From: Stenotrophomonas tumulicola | Lineage (GTDB): Bacteria; Pseudomonadota; Gammaproteobacteria; Xanthomonadales; Xanthomonadaceae | Length of the DNA: 64,000 nt | Assembly: GCF_014117215.1 (NCBI RefSeq) | Contig: NZ_JACGXS010000002.1 | Span: forward strand, 334,200 to 398,199 | Reading direction: 5' to 3' | Shown: piece by piece, positions 26,139-34,209 of the stretch | How positions within the stretch are numbered: the first letter of the stretch is position 1 | Layout: every line of letters starts with the position of its first letter | Program-made: the position numbers and the translations under genes | The notes under the pieces: generated by a model | What the model was told of the DNA's origin: nothing | The model's input: only the letters and a program-made list of their open reading frames with translations | Databases searched by the model: none

Positions 26139-28316
26139 ATGAAATTCAAAGCCCCCGCCTTCCTGATTGCCCTGGCCCTTACCGCGCCGCTGGCGCTGGC
26201 CGCGCAGGCCGATTCGCCGGCGCTGCCGGCCGCTGCCACCGCCGACCAGGCGACCACGTCCAAGCTGGTCTATGGCCTGCTGTCCGACAGCCGCTACGCC
26301 TACCGGCCGCGCGCGCTGGACGAGGCTACCTCGAAGGATGTCTTCAAGCGCTATCTGGAAACGCTCGACGGCGGCAAGCAGTTCTTCACCCAGGCCGACG
26401 TGGCGACCTTCGCGCCGTTCGAGGCCGGCATCGCCACCGCCATCCGCGGTGGCGAGCTGGAACCGGCCTTCCAGGTGTTCGCGGTGTACAAGCAGCGGGT
26501 TGCACAGCGGGTGGGTTATGCACGCGGCCTGCTCAAGCGCGAGCCGGATTTCAGCACCGACGAAAAGTTCGAGTACGACCGCAAGGACGTGCCATGGGCG
26601 GCCAGCGACGTCGAACTGGACGAGCTGTGGCGCAAATCGGTCAAGAACGACTGGCTGCGCCTGAAGCTGGCCGGCAAGAAGCCGGATGAAATCCGCAAGA
26701 CGCTGGACAAGCGCTATTCCACGCTGGAAAGGTCGGTAAACGAGCTGAAGGGCGAGGACGTGTTCCAGTTCTTCCTCAACGCCTATACCAGCGCGGTTGA
26801 TCCGCACACCGATTACTTCACCCCGCGCACCGCCGAGAACTTCAACCAGGCGATGTCGCTGTCGCTGGAAGGCATCGGCGCGCAGTTGCAGCGCCAGGAC
26901 GACATGGTGGTGATCCGCGAGATCATCGCCGGTGGCCCGGCGGCGGTGGACGGCAAGCTGAAGCCGGGTGACCGCATCGTCGGCGTCGGCCAAGGCAAGT
27001 CCGGACCGATCGAAGATGTCATCGGCTGGCGCATCGACGATGTGGTCGCCAAGATCCGTGGCAACAAGGACACCCAGGTGCGGCTGGAATTCATTCCGGC
27101 CGAGGAAGGCGTGGACGGCAAGCACCACACGCTGACGCTGACCCGGCAGAAGGTGCGCCTGGCCGAGCAGGCAGCGAAGGGCGAAACCCTGACCATCCCG
27201 GGCACCGACGGTGCGCCGGAGCGCAAGGTCGGGGTGATCAAGCTGCCGACCTTCTACCAGGATTTCGAGGGCCGCCGCCGCAACGCCACCGACTATGCCT
27301 CGGCCACCCGCGACGTGGCCAAGCTGTTGGCTGGTTTCAAGAACGACAAGCTGGACGGCGTGGTGCTGGACCTGCGCAACAACGGTGGTGGTTCGCTGGA
27401 CGAAGCGATCGAGCTGACCGGTCTGTTCATCGAGCAGGGCCCGGTGGTGCAGGTGCGTGAGTCCGGTGGCCGTGTCACCGTCAACAGCGACCGCAGCGAG
27501 GCGGTGGCCTGGGACGGTCCGCTGGCGGTGCTGATCAACCGTGGTTCGGCCTCGGCATCGGAGATCTTCGCCGGCGCCATCCAGGATTACGGGCGTGGCC
27601 TGGTGATCGGTGAGACCACTTTCGGCAAGGGCACCGTGCAGAACATCGTAGACCTGGACCGTTGGCCCAGCGGCGAAACCCAGCGCTTCGGCCAGGTGAA
27701 GCTGACCATCGCGCAGTTCTTCCGTGTCAGCGGCAGCAGCACCCAGCACAAGGGCGTGGTGCCGGACCTGGCCTTCCCGGCCAGCGTGGATGCCACCGAG
27801 TTCGGCGAAAGCACTTACGACAACGCACTGCCGTGGACCCGCATCGCCGCCGTGCCGCACACCCAGTACGGCAACTTCGGGCCGCTGCTGCCGAAGCTGG
27901 AAACCCGGCATGATGCGCGCATCGCGGCCGACAAGGAGTTCCAGTGGTGGAACGAGGATGTCGAGCAGTTCCGTACGGAAAAGGCCAAGAAGTACATTTC
28001 GCTCAACGAAGACGAGCGCCGCGCCGAGCGTGAGCGCCAGGACAAGCAGCGCACCGACCGCCAAGCGATCCGCAAGGAGCTGGGCCTGGACCTGGACCCG
28101 CTGGCCGACGACAGCAATGACGATGGCCTGACCGGCAACGAGCGCGACATCGTCAAGGATGCGGCGCGCGAGAAGGCGGCAGAGAAGCGTCCGGACCCGC
28201 TGCTGCGCGAATCGGCATCGATCCTGGCTGATGCGGTCAACCTGCTGGAGGATGATCGCCCGCTGTCCGCACAGGTGCTGCCGCAGTCCACCGGCGCGGG
28301 CCGCTGGGCGGATTGA
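26139..28316 (+). CDS. prc: Tail-specific carboxy-terminal processing protease
   Basis: A 725-aa periplasmic protease of the Tsp/Prc (S41) type with signal peptide 1-20 (ALAAQA). It has an N-terminal helical domain, a PDZ domain (about 240-330), the protease core and a C-terminal DUF3340-like charged region (about 610-725). The catalytic Ser/Lys dyad lies in GSASASEIFAG (Ser cluster 470-474) and TFGKGTVQ (Lys497). It degrades or trims envelope proteins from the C-terminus and in other bacteria controls peptidoglycan hydrolases, which fits the wall enzymes elsewhere in the window. The start was chosen for its signal peptide. Confidence 0.95.
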   Translation: MKFKAPAFLIALALTAPLALAAQADSPALPAAATADQATTSKLVYGLLSDSRYAYRPRALDEATSKDVFKRYLETLDGGKQFFTQADVATFAPFEAGIATAIRGGELEPAFQVFAVYKQRVAQRVGYARGLLKREPDFSTDEKFEYDRKDVPWAASDVELDELWRKSVKNDWLRLKLAGKKPDEIRKTLDKRYSTLERSVNELKGEDVFQFFLNAYTSAVDPHTDYFTPRTAENFNQAMSLSLEGIGAQLQRQDDMVVIREIIAGGPAAVDGKLKPGDRIVGVGQGKSGPIEDVIGWRIDDVVAKIRGNKDTQVRLEFIPAEEGVDGKHHTLTLTRQKVRLAEQAAKGETLTIPGTDGAPERKVGVIKLPTFYQDFEGRRRNATDYASATRDVAKLLAGFKNDKLDGVVLDLRNNGGGSLDEAIELTGLFIEQGPVVQVRESGGRVTVNSDRSEAVAWDGPLAVLINRGSASASEIFAGAIQDYGRGLVIGETTFGKGTVQNIVDLDRWPSGETQRFGQVKLTIAQFFRVSGSSTQHKGVVPDLAFPASVDATEFGESTYDNALPWTRIAAVPHTQYGNFGPLLPKLETRHDARIAADKEFQWWNEDVEQFRTEKAKKYISLNEDERRAERERQDKQRTDRQAIRKELGLDLDPLADDSNDDGLTGNERDIVKDAAREKAAEKRPDPLLRESASILADAVNLLEDDRPLSAQVLPQSTGAGRWAD

Positions 28317-28339
28317 AGGTGGCACGGGCGCTGGGTTCC

Positions 28340-28514
28340 CGCCGAGCATGGCTCGGCGCTACGGCTCATCTGGCGCTACGGCCCGCTCGGCGCCACGGGC
28401 CATCTGGCGCTGTGGTCCATCTGTAGCGCCGAGCCATGCTCGGCGGCTTCTCCAGGCAGCGGCCGATCCGATGCGGGCCGCGCCGCGCGCTCGCCGAGCA
28501 TGGCTCGGCGCTAC
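28340..28514. repeat. SMAG cluster between prc and the DUF2242 lipoprotein
   Basis: An inverted element ends in CTAC at 28362. It is followed by degenerate 'tggcgct' fragments, then a proper inverted pair with GTAG at 28423 and CTAC ending at 28514. The spacer of the last pair resembles that of the 31.4-kb cluster. Confidence 0.85.
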
Positions 28515-28604
28515 AGGGTGAAGGCGCCGCTCTGCCGCGCGCCGTGACCCGGCGCATACAGCGACCACGCTATGCTCCGCCGCATTGAACTGCCCGGAGT
28601 TGCC

Positions 28605-29207
28605 ATGCGGTTTCCTACCTTGCTTGCCGCCAGCATGATGATGGCGATGCTCAGCGCCTGCGGTGGCCGCGCTGCCGACAGTACGCTGCTGCGTGAATCG
28701 TTCGATTCGGGTGACATGTATTCCCGTACCGTGGATGGCACGCCGGCAGCGGCCTGCGAAGCGGCCCGGCGCACGCTGCTCAGCCAGGGCTATGCCATTG
28801 CGCGTGCCGATGATGCCGGCGTGGAAGGCAACAAGAACTTCCAGACACATGACGACAACCACGAGCAGTTGGTGCTGCGCATCTCCTGCGCGCCACGTGG
28901 CGAGCAGGCGCTGGTGTTCGTCAGTGCCGTGCAGGACCGCTATGCGCTGAAGAAGAGCCCTACCTCTGCCAGTGTCGGCGTGGGTGCGATCGGGTCGGTC
29001 TCGCTGCCGTTCGGCAGCAATGACGATTCGCTGGTCAGGGTGGCCAGCAGCACCGTCCAGGACGGGGAATTCTACGGTCGTTTCTTCCAGCGGCTGCAGC
29101 AGTACCTGCCTGCCGCCACGCAGGTGGCTGATCCGGCACTGGAGCCGGCAGCAGCTCCCGCAGCGTCCCCTCCGCACGGCGACCCGGTGGACAGCGGGCT
29201 GCACTGA
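28605..29207 (+). CDS. DUF2242-type lipoprotein
   Basis: A 200-aa predicted lipoprotein with lipobox LSAC (Cys about 19) after a Met-rich hydrophobic stretch. The body resembles the DUF2242 family: an N-terminal TLLRESFDSGDMYSRTVD segment, a paired-cysteine core (ACEAARRTLLSQGY, LRISCAPRGEQ), the sequence FVSAVQDRYALKKS, and a C-terminal Pro/Ala-rich tail. The function is not known. GGAG lies at 28596-28599. It is followed two bases later by the gene at 29210. Confidence 0.8.
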   Translation: MRFPTLLAASMMMAMLSACGGRAADSTLLRESFDSGDMYSRTVDGTPAAACEAARRTLLSQGYAIARADDAGVEGNKNFQTHDDNHEQLVLRISCAPRGEQALVFVSAVQDRYALKKSPTSASVGVGAIGSVSLPFGSNDDSLVRVASSTVQDGEFYGRFFQRLQQYLPAATQVADPALEPAAAPAASPPHGDPVDSGLH

Positions 29208-29209
29208 AC

Positions 29210-30502
29210 ATGCGCGCAGTTGCGGTGTTGCTGGGGTTGTTGCTGGCCTGTCCAGCAACAGCAGCGCCCCCTTCGCCTGCCTGCCAGCAAGGCCTGTTGC
29301 AGCGCCTGGGCTGGCGTTTCCAGAGCGGGGAAGTTAGTGCACCGCAGGTGCACGGCGGCGCGGTCTGCACACGCGCGGACCTGGGCGATGCGCAGGCGGC
29401 AGGCGACCTTCGCGTGGTGCTGCCACCGCACATGGATGACACCGCACGGGCGGCGCTGATGCAGCGCCTGCTGGACGATCCTGCGACTGTCTGTGCTTAC
29501 GCGTTCCGGGTGGGCGAGGCGGCGCGAGATGCCGCGCAGCGATTACAGGACAATCCGGGCTATCGCTTCACCGGCCTGCAACTGGGCTGGATAGGTTTCG
29601 GACTGCAGGGTGCGCAGGCACAGGGATGGCAGCGCACGCGCAGCCTGGGCCGCGGCTACCAGCCAGCGGGCAGCAACAGCCGGGCCGTGGATGCCTTCTA
29701 CCACGGCCGGGTGCGCAGCGAGTGCGGCGTCGGCCGCCAGGTAGCGCAACTGGCGACCCAGCGTGAGCTGCACGGCGATGCGTCGTTCGACCAGGCATTC
29801 GACAGCGATGAGCTGGGCATCGGTACCTTCCTGGGCCTGCACGCCACCGACAGCATCCTGCTGGGTGCGCATGCCGGCACGCTGTTCGCCGACGGCAAGG
29901 CGGTGCGCACCGCGGCCATGGGACGGCAGGCGTTCATGGGGGCGCCGGGTTACCTCACCCATGCATTCGGCCGCGATACGCTGGATGACCTGGGCAACCA
30001 GGCCGAGAACTTCATCGTGGTGGACGTGGGTGCGGAGGCGGCGCAGGCGTTGCAGGCACATGCCGGGTTCGCCTGGTACGACCAGCGCAACCGTGCGCTG
30101 TGGGAGCTGTCGCGACAGGTGCCGCGGCGGGGCGTGCGCTTCTTCGAGCGCCTGCTGGTGGACCGCGAACCGGCGCTTCGGGCCTCGCTGACCCGAGATG
30201 AAACGGTGCTGGTGCAACGCATGGACACGCTGCTGGACGATCCGTTCTACCGGCAGTTCCTGATCTACGTGCATCCGCAGGGTATAAAACCCATTGGCTT
30301 CCATGTCGTGCGGCTGCTTGACCGCAATCCGCGCACGCCGTTCTCGGTGGAGCTGACGATGCACAATCTGCACACCACGCTGTACCGGCGCTGGCAGCAG
30401 GCGCAACTGCGCCACTGCGCTGCCACCGGTACGCCAGGCAGCCTGACTTCCGATTCCGGGCCGGACGGCATTCCCCGCCACGGCTTTCCAACAAAAAGGT
30501 GA
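29210..30502 (+). CDS. Exported protein of unknown function, possible cysteine-active enzyme
   Basis: A 430-aa protein with a signal peptide (cleavage near ATA-A, residue 19). I do not recognise it with confidence. A conserved-looking block, YHGRVRSECGVGRQVAQ (Cys172), is followed by helical sequence, then GNQAENFIVVDVG (about 265-277) and a C-terminal basic tail. The Cys plus 'GEN-(I/V)-x-x-(L/V)-G'-like order faintly recalls bacterial spore-type transglutaminases (Tgl), but the similarity is by eye and no His/Asp partner is obvious. Start codon and spacing indicate co-transcription with the DUF2242 lipoprotein (two bases) and with gnd (four bases). Confidence 0.75.
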   Translation: MRAVAVLLGLLLACPATAAPPSPACQQGLLQRLGWRFQSGEVSAPQVHGGAVCTRADLGDAQAAGDLRVVLPPHMDDTARAALMQRLLDDPATVCAYAFRVGEAARDAAQRLQDNPGYRFTGLQLGWIGFGLQGAQAQGWQRTRSLGRGYQPAGSNSRAVDAFYHGRVRSECGVGRQVAQLATQRELHGDASFDQAFDSDELGIGTFLGLHATDSILLGAHAGTLFADGKAVRTAAMGRQAFMGAPGYLTHAFGRDTLDDLGNQAENFIVVDVGAEAAQALQAHAGFAWYDQRNRALWELSRQVPRRGVRFFERLLVDREPALRASLTRDETVLVQRMDTLLDDPFYRQFLIYVHPQGIKPIGFHVVRLLDRNPRTPFSVELTMHNLHTTLYRRWQQAQLRHCAATGTPGSLTSDSGPDGIPRHGFPTKR

Positions 30503-30506
30503 AGAA

Positions 30507-31412
30507 ATGGATATTGCAATGATCGGCCTGGGCCGCATGGGGGCCAACATGGCCCAGCGGCTGCAGCGTGGTGGGCACCGCGTGGTCGGCTTCGATCCGA
30601 TGGAGGCGGCGCGCGCGCGCGCTGGCGAAGCCGGGCTGGAAGTGGTTGGTTCACTGGCCGAGGCGGTGGCTGCCCTGCCGGTACCGCGCGTGGTCTGGCT
30701 GATGGTGCCGGCCGGCGATACGGTCGACCAGACCCTGGCCCAGCTCACTCCGCACCTGGCCGAAGGCGATGTGGTCATCGATGGCGGCAACTCCAATTAC
30801 CAGGATTCGATCCGTCGCGCGCGCTCGTTGGCTGACGATGACATCGTGTACCTGGACTGCGGTACCAGCGGCGGCGTATGGGGCCTGCAGGAGGGCTACA
30901 GCCTGATGGTCGGCGGCGACGCGGCCACGGTGGAGCGATTGGCGACGGTGTTCCAGGCGTTGGCTCCTGCGGCGGATCGCGGCTGGGCACGGGTGGGGCC
31001 GAGCGGGGCAGGGCATTACACCAAGATGATCCACAACGGCATCGAGTACGGAATGATGCAGGCCTATGCGGAAGGCTTTGCGTTGATGGAACGCAAGAAG
31101 GAGATGGAGCTGGACCTGGGCCAGGTGGCGGAGGTGTGGCGGCATGGCAGCGTGGTGCGTTCATGGCTGCTGGACCTGAGCGCACAGGCGCTGCAGGGCA
31201 ACCCCTCGCTGGATGGCATCGCACCGTACGTGGAAGATTCCGGCGAAGGTCGCTGGACCGTGGCCGAGGCCATCGCGCTGGACGTGCCGGCGCCGGTCAT
31301 TACCCTGTCGCTGCTGGAGCGGCTGCGTTCGCGTGAGTCCAATTCCTTCAGCGACCGCTTGCTGGCGGCGATGCGCAACGAGTTCGGCGGCCACGCAATC
31401 AAGAAGGGTTGA
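30507..31412 (+). CDS. gnd: 6-phosphogluconate dehydrogenase, short (GndA/YqeC) type
   Basis: A 301-aa enzyme: an N-terminal Rossmann domain (MIGLGRMGANMAQRLQRGGH; VIDGGNSNYQDS) and a helical domain carrying the substrate signature (GPSGAGHYTKMIHNGIEYGMMQ). It oxidatively decarboxylates 6-phosphogluconate to ribulose 5-phosphate. The 300-residue form is much shorter than E. coli Gnd (about 470) and typically prefers NAD. The residues around the dinucleotide 2'-position (GFDPMEAAR) have an acidic Asp, consistent with NAD. The stop codon marks the left edge of the 31.4-32.0 kb SMAG duplication. Confidence 0.93.
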   Translation: MDIAMIGLGRMGANMAQRLQRGGHRVVGFDPMEAARARAGEAGLEVVGSLAEAVAALPVPRVVWLMVPAGDTVDQTLAQLTPHLAEGDVVIDGGNSNYQDSIRRARSLADDDIVYLDCGTSGGVWGLQEGYSLMVGGDAATVERLATVFQALAPAADRGWARVGPSGAGHYTKMIHNGIEYGMMQAYAEGFALMERKKEMELDLGQVAEVWRHGSVVRSWLLDLSAQALQGNPSLDGIAPYVEDSGEGRWTVAEAIALDVPAPVITLSLLERLRSRESNSFSDRLLAAMRNEFGGHAIKKG

Positions 31413-31423
31413 ACGGTCCACCT

Positions 31424-31992
31424 GTAGCGCCGAGCCATGCTCGGCGGCTTTTCCAGGCATGGGGCGACCCGGCGGGGGCCGCGCTGCACCTTCGCCGGGC
31501 ATGGCCCGGCGCTACCGGACGCCCCTGTAGCGCCGAGCCATGCTCGGCGGCTTTGCCAGGCATGGGGCGATCCGGCGGGGCCGCGCTGTACGTTCGCCGG
31601 GCATGGCCCGGCGCTACCGGACGCCCGGCAGCTGTGGTGCGTAGGGTTGAACGGCCCACCTGTAGCGCCGAGCCATGCTCGGCGGCTTTTCCAAGCATGG
31701 GGCGATCCGGCGGGGGCGGTGCTGCATGTTCGCCGGGCATGGCCCGGCGCTACCGGACGCTTGGCAGCGGTGGTGCTTAGGGTTGAACGGCCCACCTGTA
31801 GCGCCGAGCCATGCTCGGCGGCTTTTCCAGGCATGGGGCGATCCGGCGGGGGCCGCGCTGCACGTTCGCCGGGCATGGCCCGGCGCTACCGGCCCCCCCT
31901 GTAGCGCCGAGCCATGCTCGGCGGCTTTGCCAGGCATGGGGCGATCCGGCGGGGGCGGCGCTGCACGTTCGCCGGGCATGGCCCGGCGCTAC
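31424..31992. repeat. Five-pair SMAG cluster organised as a higher-order duplication
   Basis: Five inverted SMAG pairs begin with GTAG at 31424, 31527, 31662, 31798 and 31901 (spacings 103, 135, 136, 103). Each pair consists of a forward 'gcgccgagc' element, about 45 bases of spacer (gctttnccaggcatggggcg..), and an inverted 'gccgggc' element. The pairs are grouped in larger units 31406-31643, 31644-31779 and 31780-32017, whose junctions join the 3' end of gnd to the 3' end of the oxidoreductase gene. The whole 600-bp gap between the two convergent genes is this array. Confidence 0.92.
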
Positions 31993-32015
31993 CGGACGCC
32001 TGGCAGCCGTGGTGG

Positions 32016-33053
32016 TTACAACGCGATGCGGCGCCCTTCCTGCGCGCTGGCCCTGCCGGCGTCCAGCAGCCGCATCAGCTGCAGCGCCTGGTCGGCGGTG
32101 ACGTCCGGCTCGCCGTCGCCGCGTATCGCCGCGCCGAAGCGTGCATACAGCCGCCGGTAATCGCCTGGAAGGTTGTCCACGCTGGTGTGCCGCACCTGTC
32201 CGTCGGCGTCCAGCCAACTGCGCGTTCCGTGGTGAGGGTCCAGGCCCCAGCCCGGCGCGCCCGGTGCCTTGCCTGCGGCCAATTGCGATTCCTGCACGTC
32301 CAGCCCCTGCTTGCTCCAACTGCCGCCCGTGCCGTGCACGGCGAACCGCGGTGAGGATGCCGCGACCAGTGAGCCGGCGTGCACGATGGCGCGCATGCGC
32401 GGGTAATGCAGCACCGCATGGAAATAGTCGATGCCGCCTCCGCCGCGCAGGCAGTCCAGGTCGGCGCTGATGGCTTGCGGCCAGCCGAACAACACCAGCA
32501 TCTGGTCCAGCAGGTGCGGCCCCAGGTCGTACCACAGGCCGCTGCCGGGCGCGTCGTGTTCGCGCCAGCGGTCGCGTACCTGCGGGCGGAACCGGTCGAA
32601 GTGGGAATGGCATTCGGCGATCACGCCCAGTTCGCCGGTCTGCAGCAGTGCCTGCAGGGTGAGGAAGTCCGCATCGAACCGCCGGTTCTGGAAAACCGTG
32701 GCGAGGCGTGCATTGGCCTGCGCCGCCTGCAGGATTTCCTCGGCCTGGCGCAGGTCCAGTGCGAACGGTTTGTCGACCAGCACATGCTTGCCGGCACGCA
32801 GGGCGGCGATGGCGAGCGGCGCATGCTGGTCGTTCGGGGTGGCGACCACCACCGCGTCCACCGCGGGGTCTTCAATCACCTCGCGGGCATCGGCGCAGAT
32901 GCGCACATCGGTGAATTGCCGACGCAGTTCATCGCGTCGCGAGCTGACCACGCTGTGCAGCGCCAGCCCCGGTGTGTGCTGGATGAGCGGTGCGTGGAAC
33001 ACGCGCCCGGCCAGGCCATACCCGATCAGGGCGATCTGCAGGTCCGCAGGCAT
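32016..33053 (-). CDS. Gfo/Idh/MocA-family oxidoreductase
   Basis: A 345-aa NAD(P)-dependent dehydrogenase. The Rossmann motif is IALIGYGLAGRVFHAPLI at the N-terminus, followed by the EKP-equivalent VDKPFALDL (about 95) and a C-terminal dimerisation/substrate domain with HYPRMRAIVHAGS. The family acts on sugars, inositols or related polyols; the substrate here is unknown. Met at 33053 was chosen because the upstream extension overlaps the promoter of the divergent BON-protein gene. The gene converges on gnd across the SMAG array. Confidence 0.88.
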   Translation of the reverse strand: MPADLQIALIGYGLAGRVFHAPLIQHTPGLALHSVVSSRRDELRRQFTDVRICADAREVIEDPAVDAVVVATPNDQHAPLAIAALRAGKHVLVDKPFALDLRQAEEILQAAQANARLATVFQNRRFDADFLTLQALLQTGELGVIAECHSHFDRFRPQVRDRWREHDAPGSGLWYDLGPHLLDQMLVLFGWPQAISADLDCLRGGGGIDYFHAVLHYPRMRAIVHAGSLVAASSPRFAVHGTGGSWSKQGLDVQESQLAAGKAPGAPGWGLDPHHGTRSWLDADGQVRHTSVDNLPGDYRRLYARFGAAIRGDGEPDVTADQALQLMRLLDAGRASAQEGRRIAL

Positions 33054-33223
33054 GGGAGGCTCCAATCGGTGGGGAACGACAGCGTACCTGTGCTGCCGCG
33101 CAGTACAAAACATGAATGGTTGTCGCTTTCGGCCTTTCGATTCACCCGGACGTGACGGCACCCGCACGCTGGCTGGACGGTGGCTGCTGGACACTGCGGG
33201 CACCAACCGAGGAGGGATTCACG

Positions 33224-33589
33224 ATGACGATCAATGTAAAACTGCTGACGGCGACGATTGGCCTGGGCATGCTGCTGGCTGCCCCGCTGGCGATGGCCAA
33301 TGACCCAGCCAAGAAGGGCATGCACGACGGCCACGACAAGACTGCGGACTCCAACGAACCGGTCAGCGATACCTGGATCACCACCAAGGTGAAGAGCGAT
33401 CTGCTGGTCAGCAAAAGCACGCCGGGACGTGAGATCAAGGTGGATACGGTAAATGGCGCCGTGACGTTGAGTGGCAACGTAGCTACCCAACAGGAGCATG
33501 ACGATGCCGTGGCCAAGGCGAAGATGATCGACGGGGTAAAGAGCGTCAATGCATCTTCGTTGAAGGTGTCGGCTGCCGCCCAGCGCTGA
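33224..33589 (+). CDS. BON-domain periplasmic protein
   Basis: A 121-aa exported protein with signal peptide cleaved near AMA-N. It has a short Lys/His-rich linker (KKGMHDGHDK) and one BON domain (about 45-118: SDTWITTKVKSDLL, EIKVDTVNGAVTLSGNV, GVKSVNAS). BON domains bind phospholipid or osmotically sensitive surfaces, as in OsmY. A strong ribosome-binding site (GAGGAGGG, 33209-33216) precedes the ATG. It is divergent from the oxidoreductase and followed by a terminator. Confidence 0.92.
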   Translation: MTINVKLLTATIGLGMLLAAPLAMANDPAKKGMHDGHDKTADSNEPVSDTWITTKVKSDLLVSKSTPGREIKVDTVNGAVTLSGNVATQQEHDDAVAKAKMIDGVKSVNASSLKVSAAAQR

Positions 33590-33613
33590 TCATCCGCTGC
33601 ATCCCATGGAACC

Positions 33614-33640
33614 AAGGCGCCCTGCGGGGCGCCTTGTCGC
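33614..33640 (+). terminator. Intrinsic terminator after the BON-protein gene
   Basis: Hairpin aaggcgccctgcggggcgcctt followed by gtcgcttct, located 25 bases after the stop codon. Confidence 0.65.
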
Positions 33641-33693
33641 TTCTGGCGCTGGAAGCCCGGACAAGAATTCGCTTCAGTACGCGCTGACCCTAA

Positions 33694-34059
33694 ATGGATA
33701 GTGCGATGAACTTCCTTGCTGTCAGCGCGCCCAGGCTGCTGTCACCGCCTGATGCAGGGGCGGCACACGCTGGCTCCTCCGGCCAGGCGTCGCCGTTGCT
33801 GCTCGACGTGCGCAACGGTGAACTGCCTCGCGCCGTGACGATCGCACCCGGCCCGGCGCAGGATCGGGCGAACTGGAGCAGGGTGCTGGTAGGCGTGGCG
33901 TCGCTGGCGTTGCTGGGCTCGGTCGCCTACTGGACTTTCGGCAAGTCGATTTTCCTCCCTGGACAGACGCAGGCCCATGACGGTGAACCCGTGGTTTCCC
34001 CCCGCTCGACGGTCGACTGGGCACGCCTGGATGCCGTGCTGCGCAAGTCCATCGGTTGA
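33694..34059 (+). CDS. Hypothetical single-pass membrane protein
   Basis: A 121-aa reading frame with an N-terminal polar segment, one predicted transmembrane helix (about 66-86, VLVGVASLALLGSVAYWTF) and a short C-terminal tail ending DAVLRKSIG. There is no strong ribosome-binding site (an alternative ATG lies at 33706) and I recognise no family. It lies just before the hybrid kinase gene and may be a small membrane partner, but it could also be spurious. Confidence 0.5.
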   Translation: MDSAMNFLAVSAPRLLSPPDAGAAHAGSSGQASPLLLDVRNGELPRAVTIAPGPAQDRANWSRVLVGVASLALLGSVAYWTFGKSIFLPGQTQAHDGEPVVSPRSTVDWARLDAVLRKSIG

Positions 34060-34086
34060 GTTGGGCACGGATTCTTTGCTGCCCCA

Positions 34087-34117
34087 TTGACGATGGATAT
34101 GGGCACTGCACTATAGT
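34087..34117 (+). promoter_or_regulatory. Possible sigma-70 promoter of the hybrid kinase gene
   Basis: TTGACG at 34087-34092 and TATAGT at 34112-34117, with a slightly long 19-base spacer, about 95 bases upstream of the start codon. Confidence 0.4.
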
Positions 34118-34209
34118 GAGCCGGCGTGATCTCCATAGCCGCAATGGCGAGGTCGCGGGGGCGGCCATCGATGCTTGTTTGAGGGATCGGCGATGCGGGG
34201 AGCCAGGGT

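Noticed and set aside
31399..32160. Several ORFs of 100-280 aa inside the SMAG cluster (repeated GHARR/GRSGG peptides)
   Set aside because: They are translations of the palindromic repeats in all frames and include no independent coding sequence.
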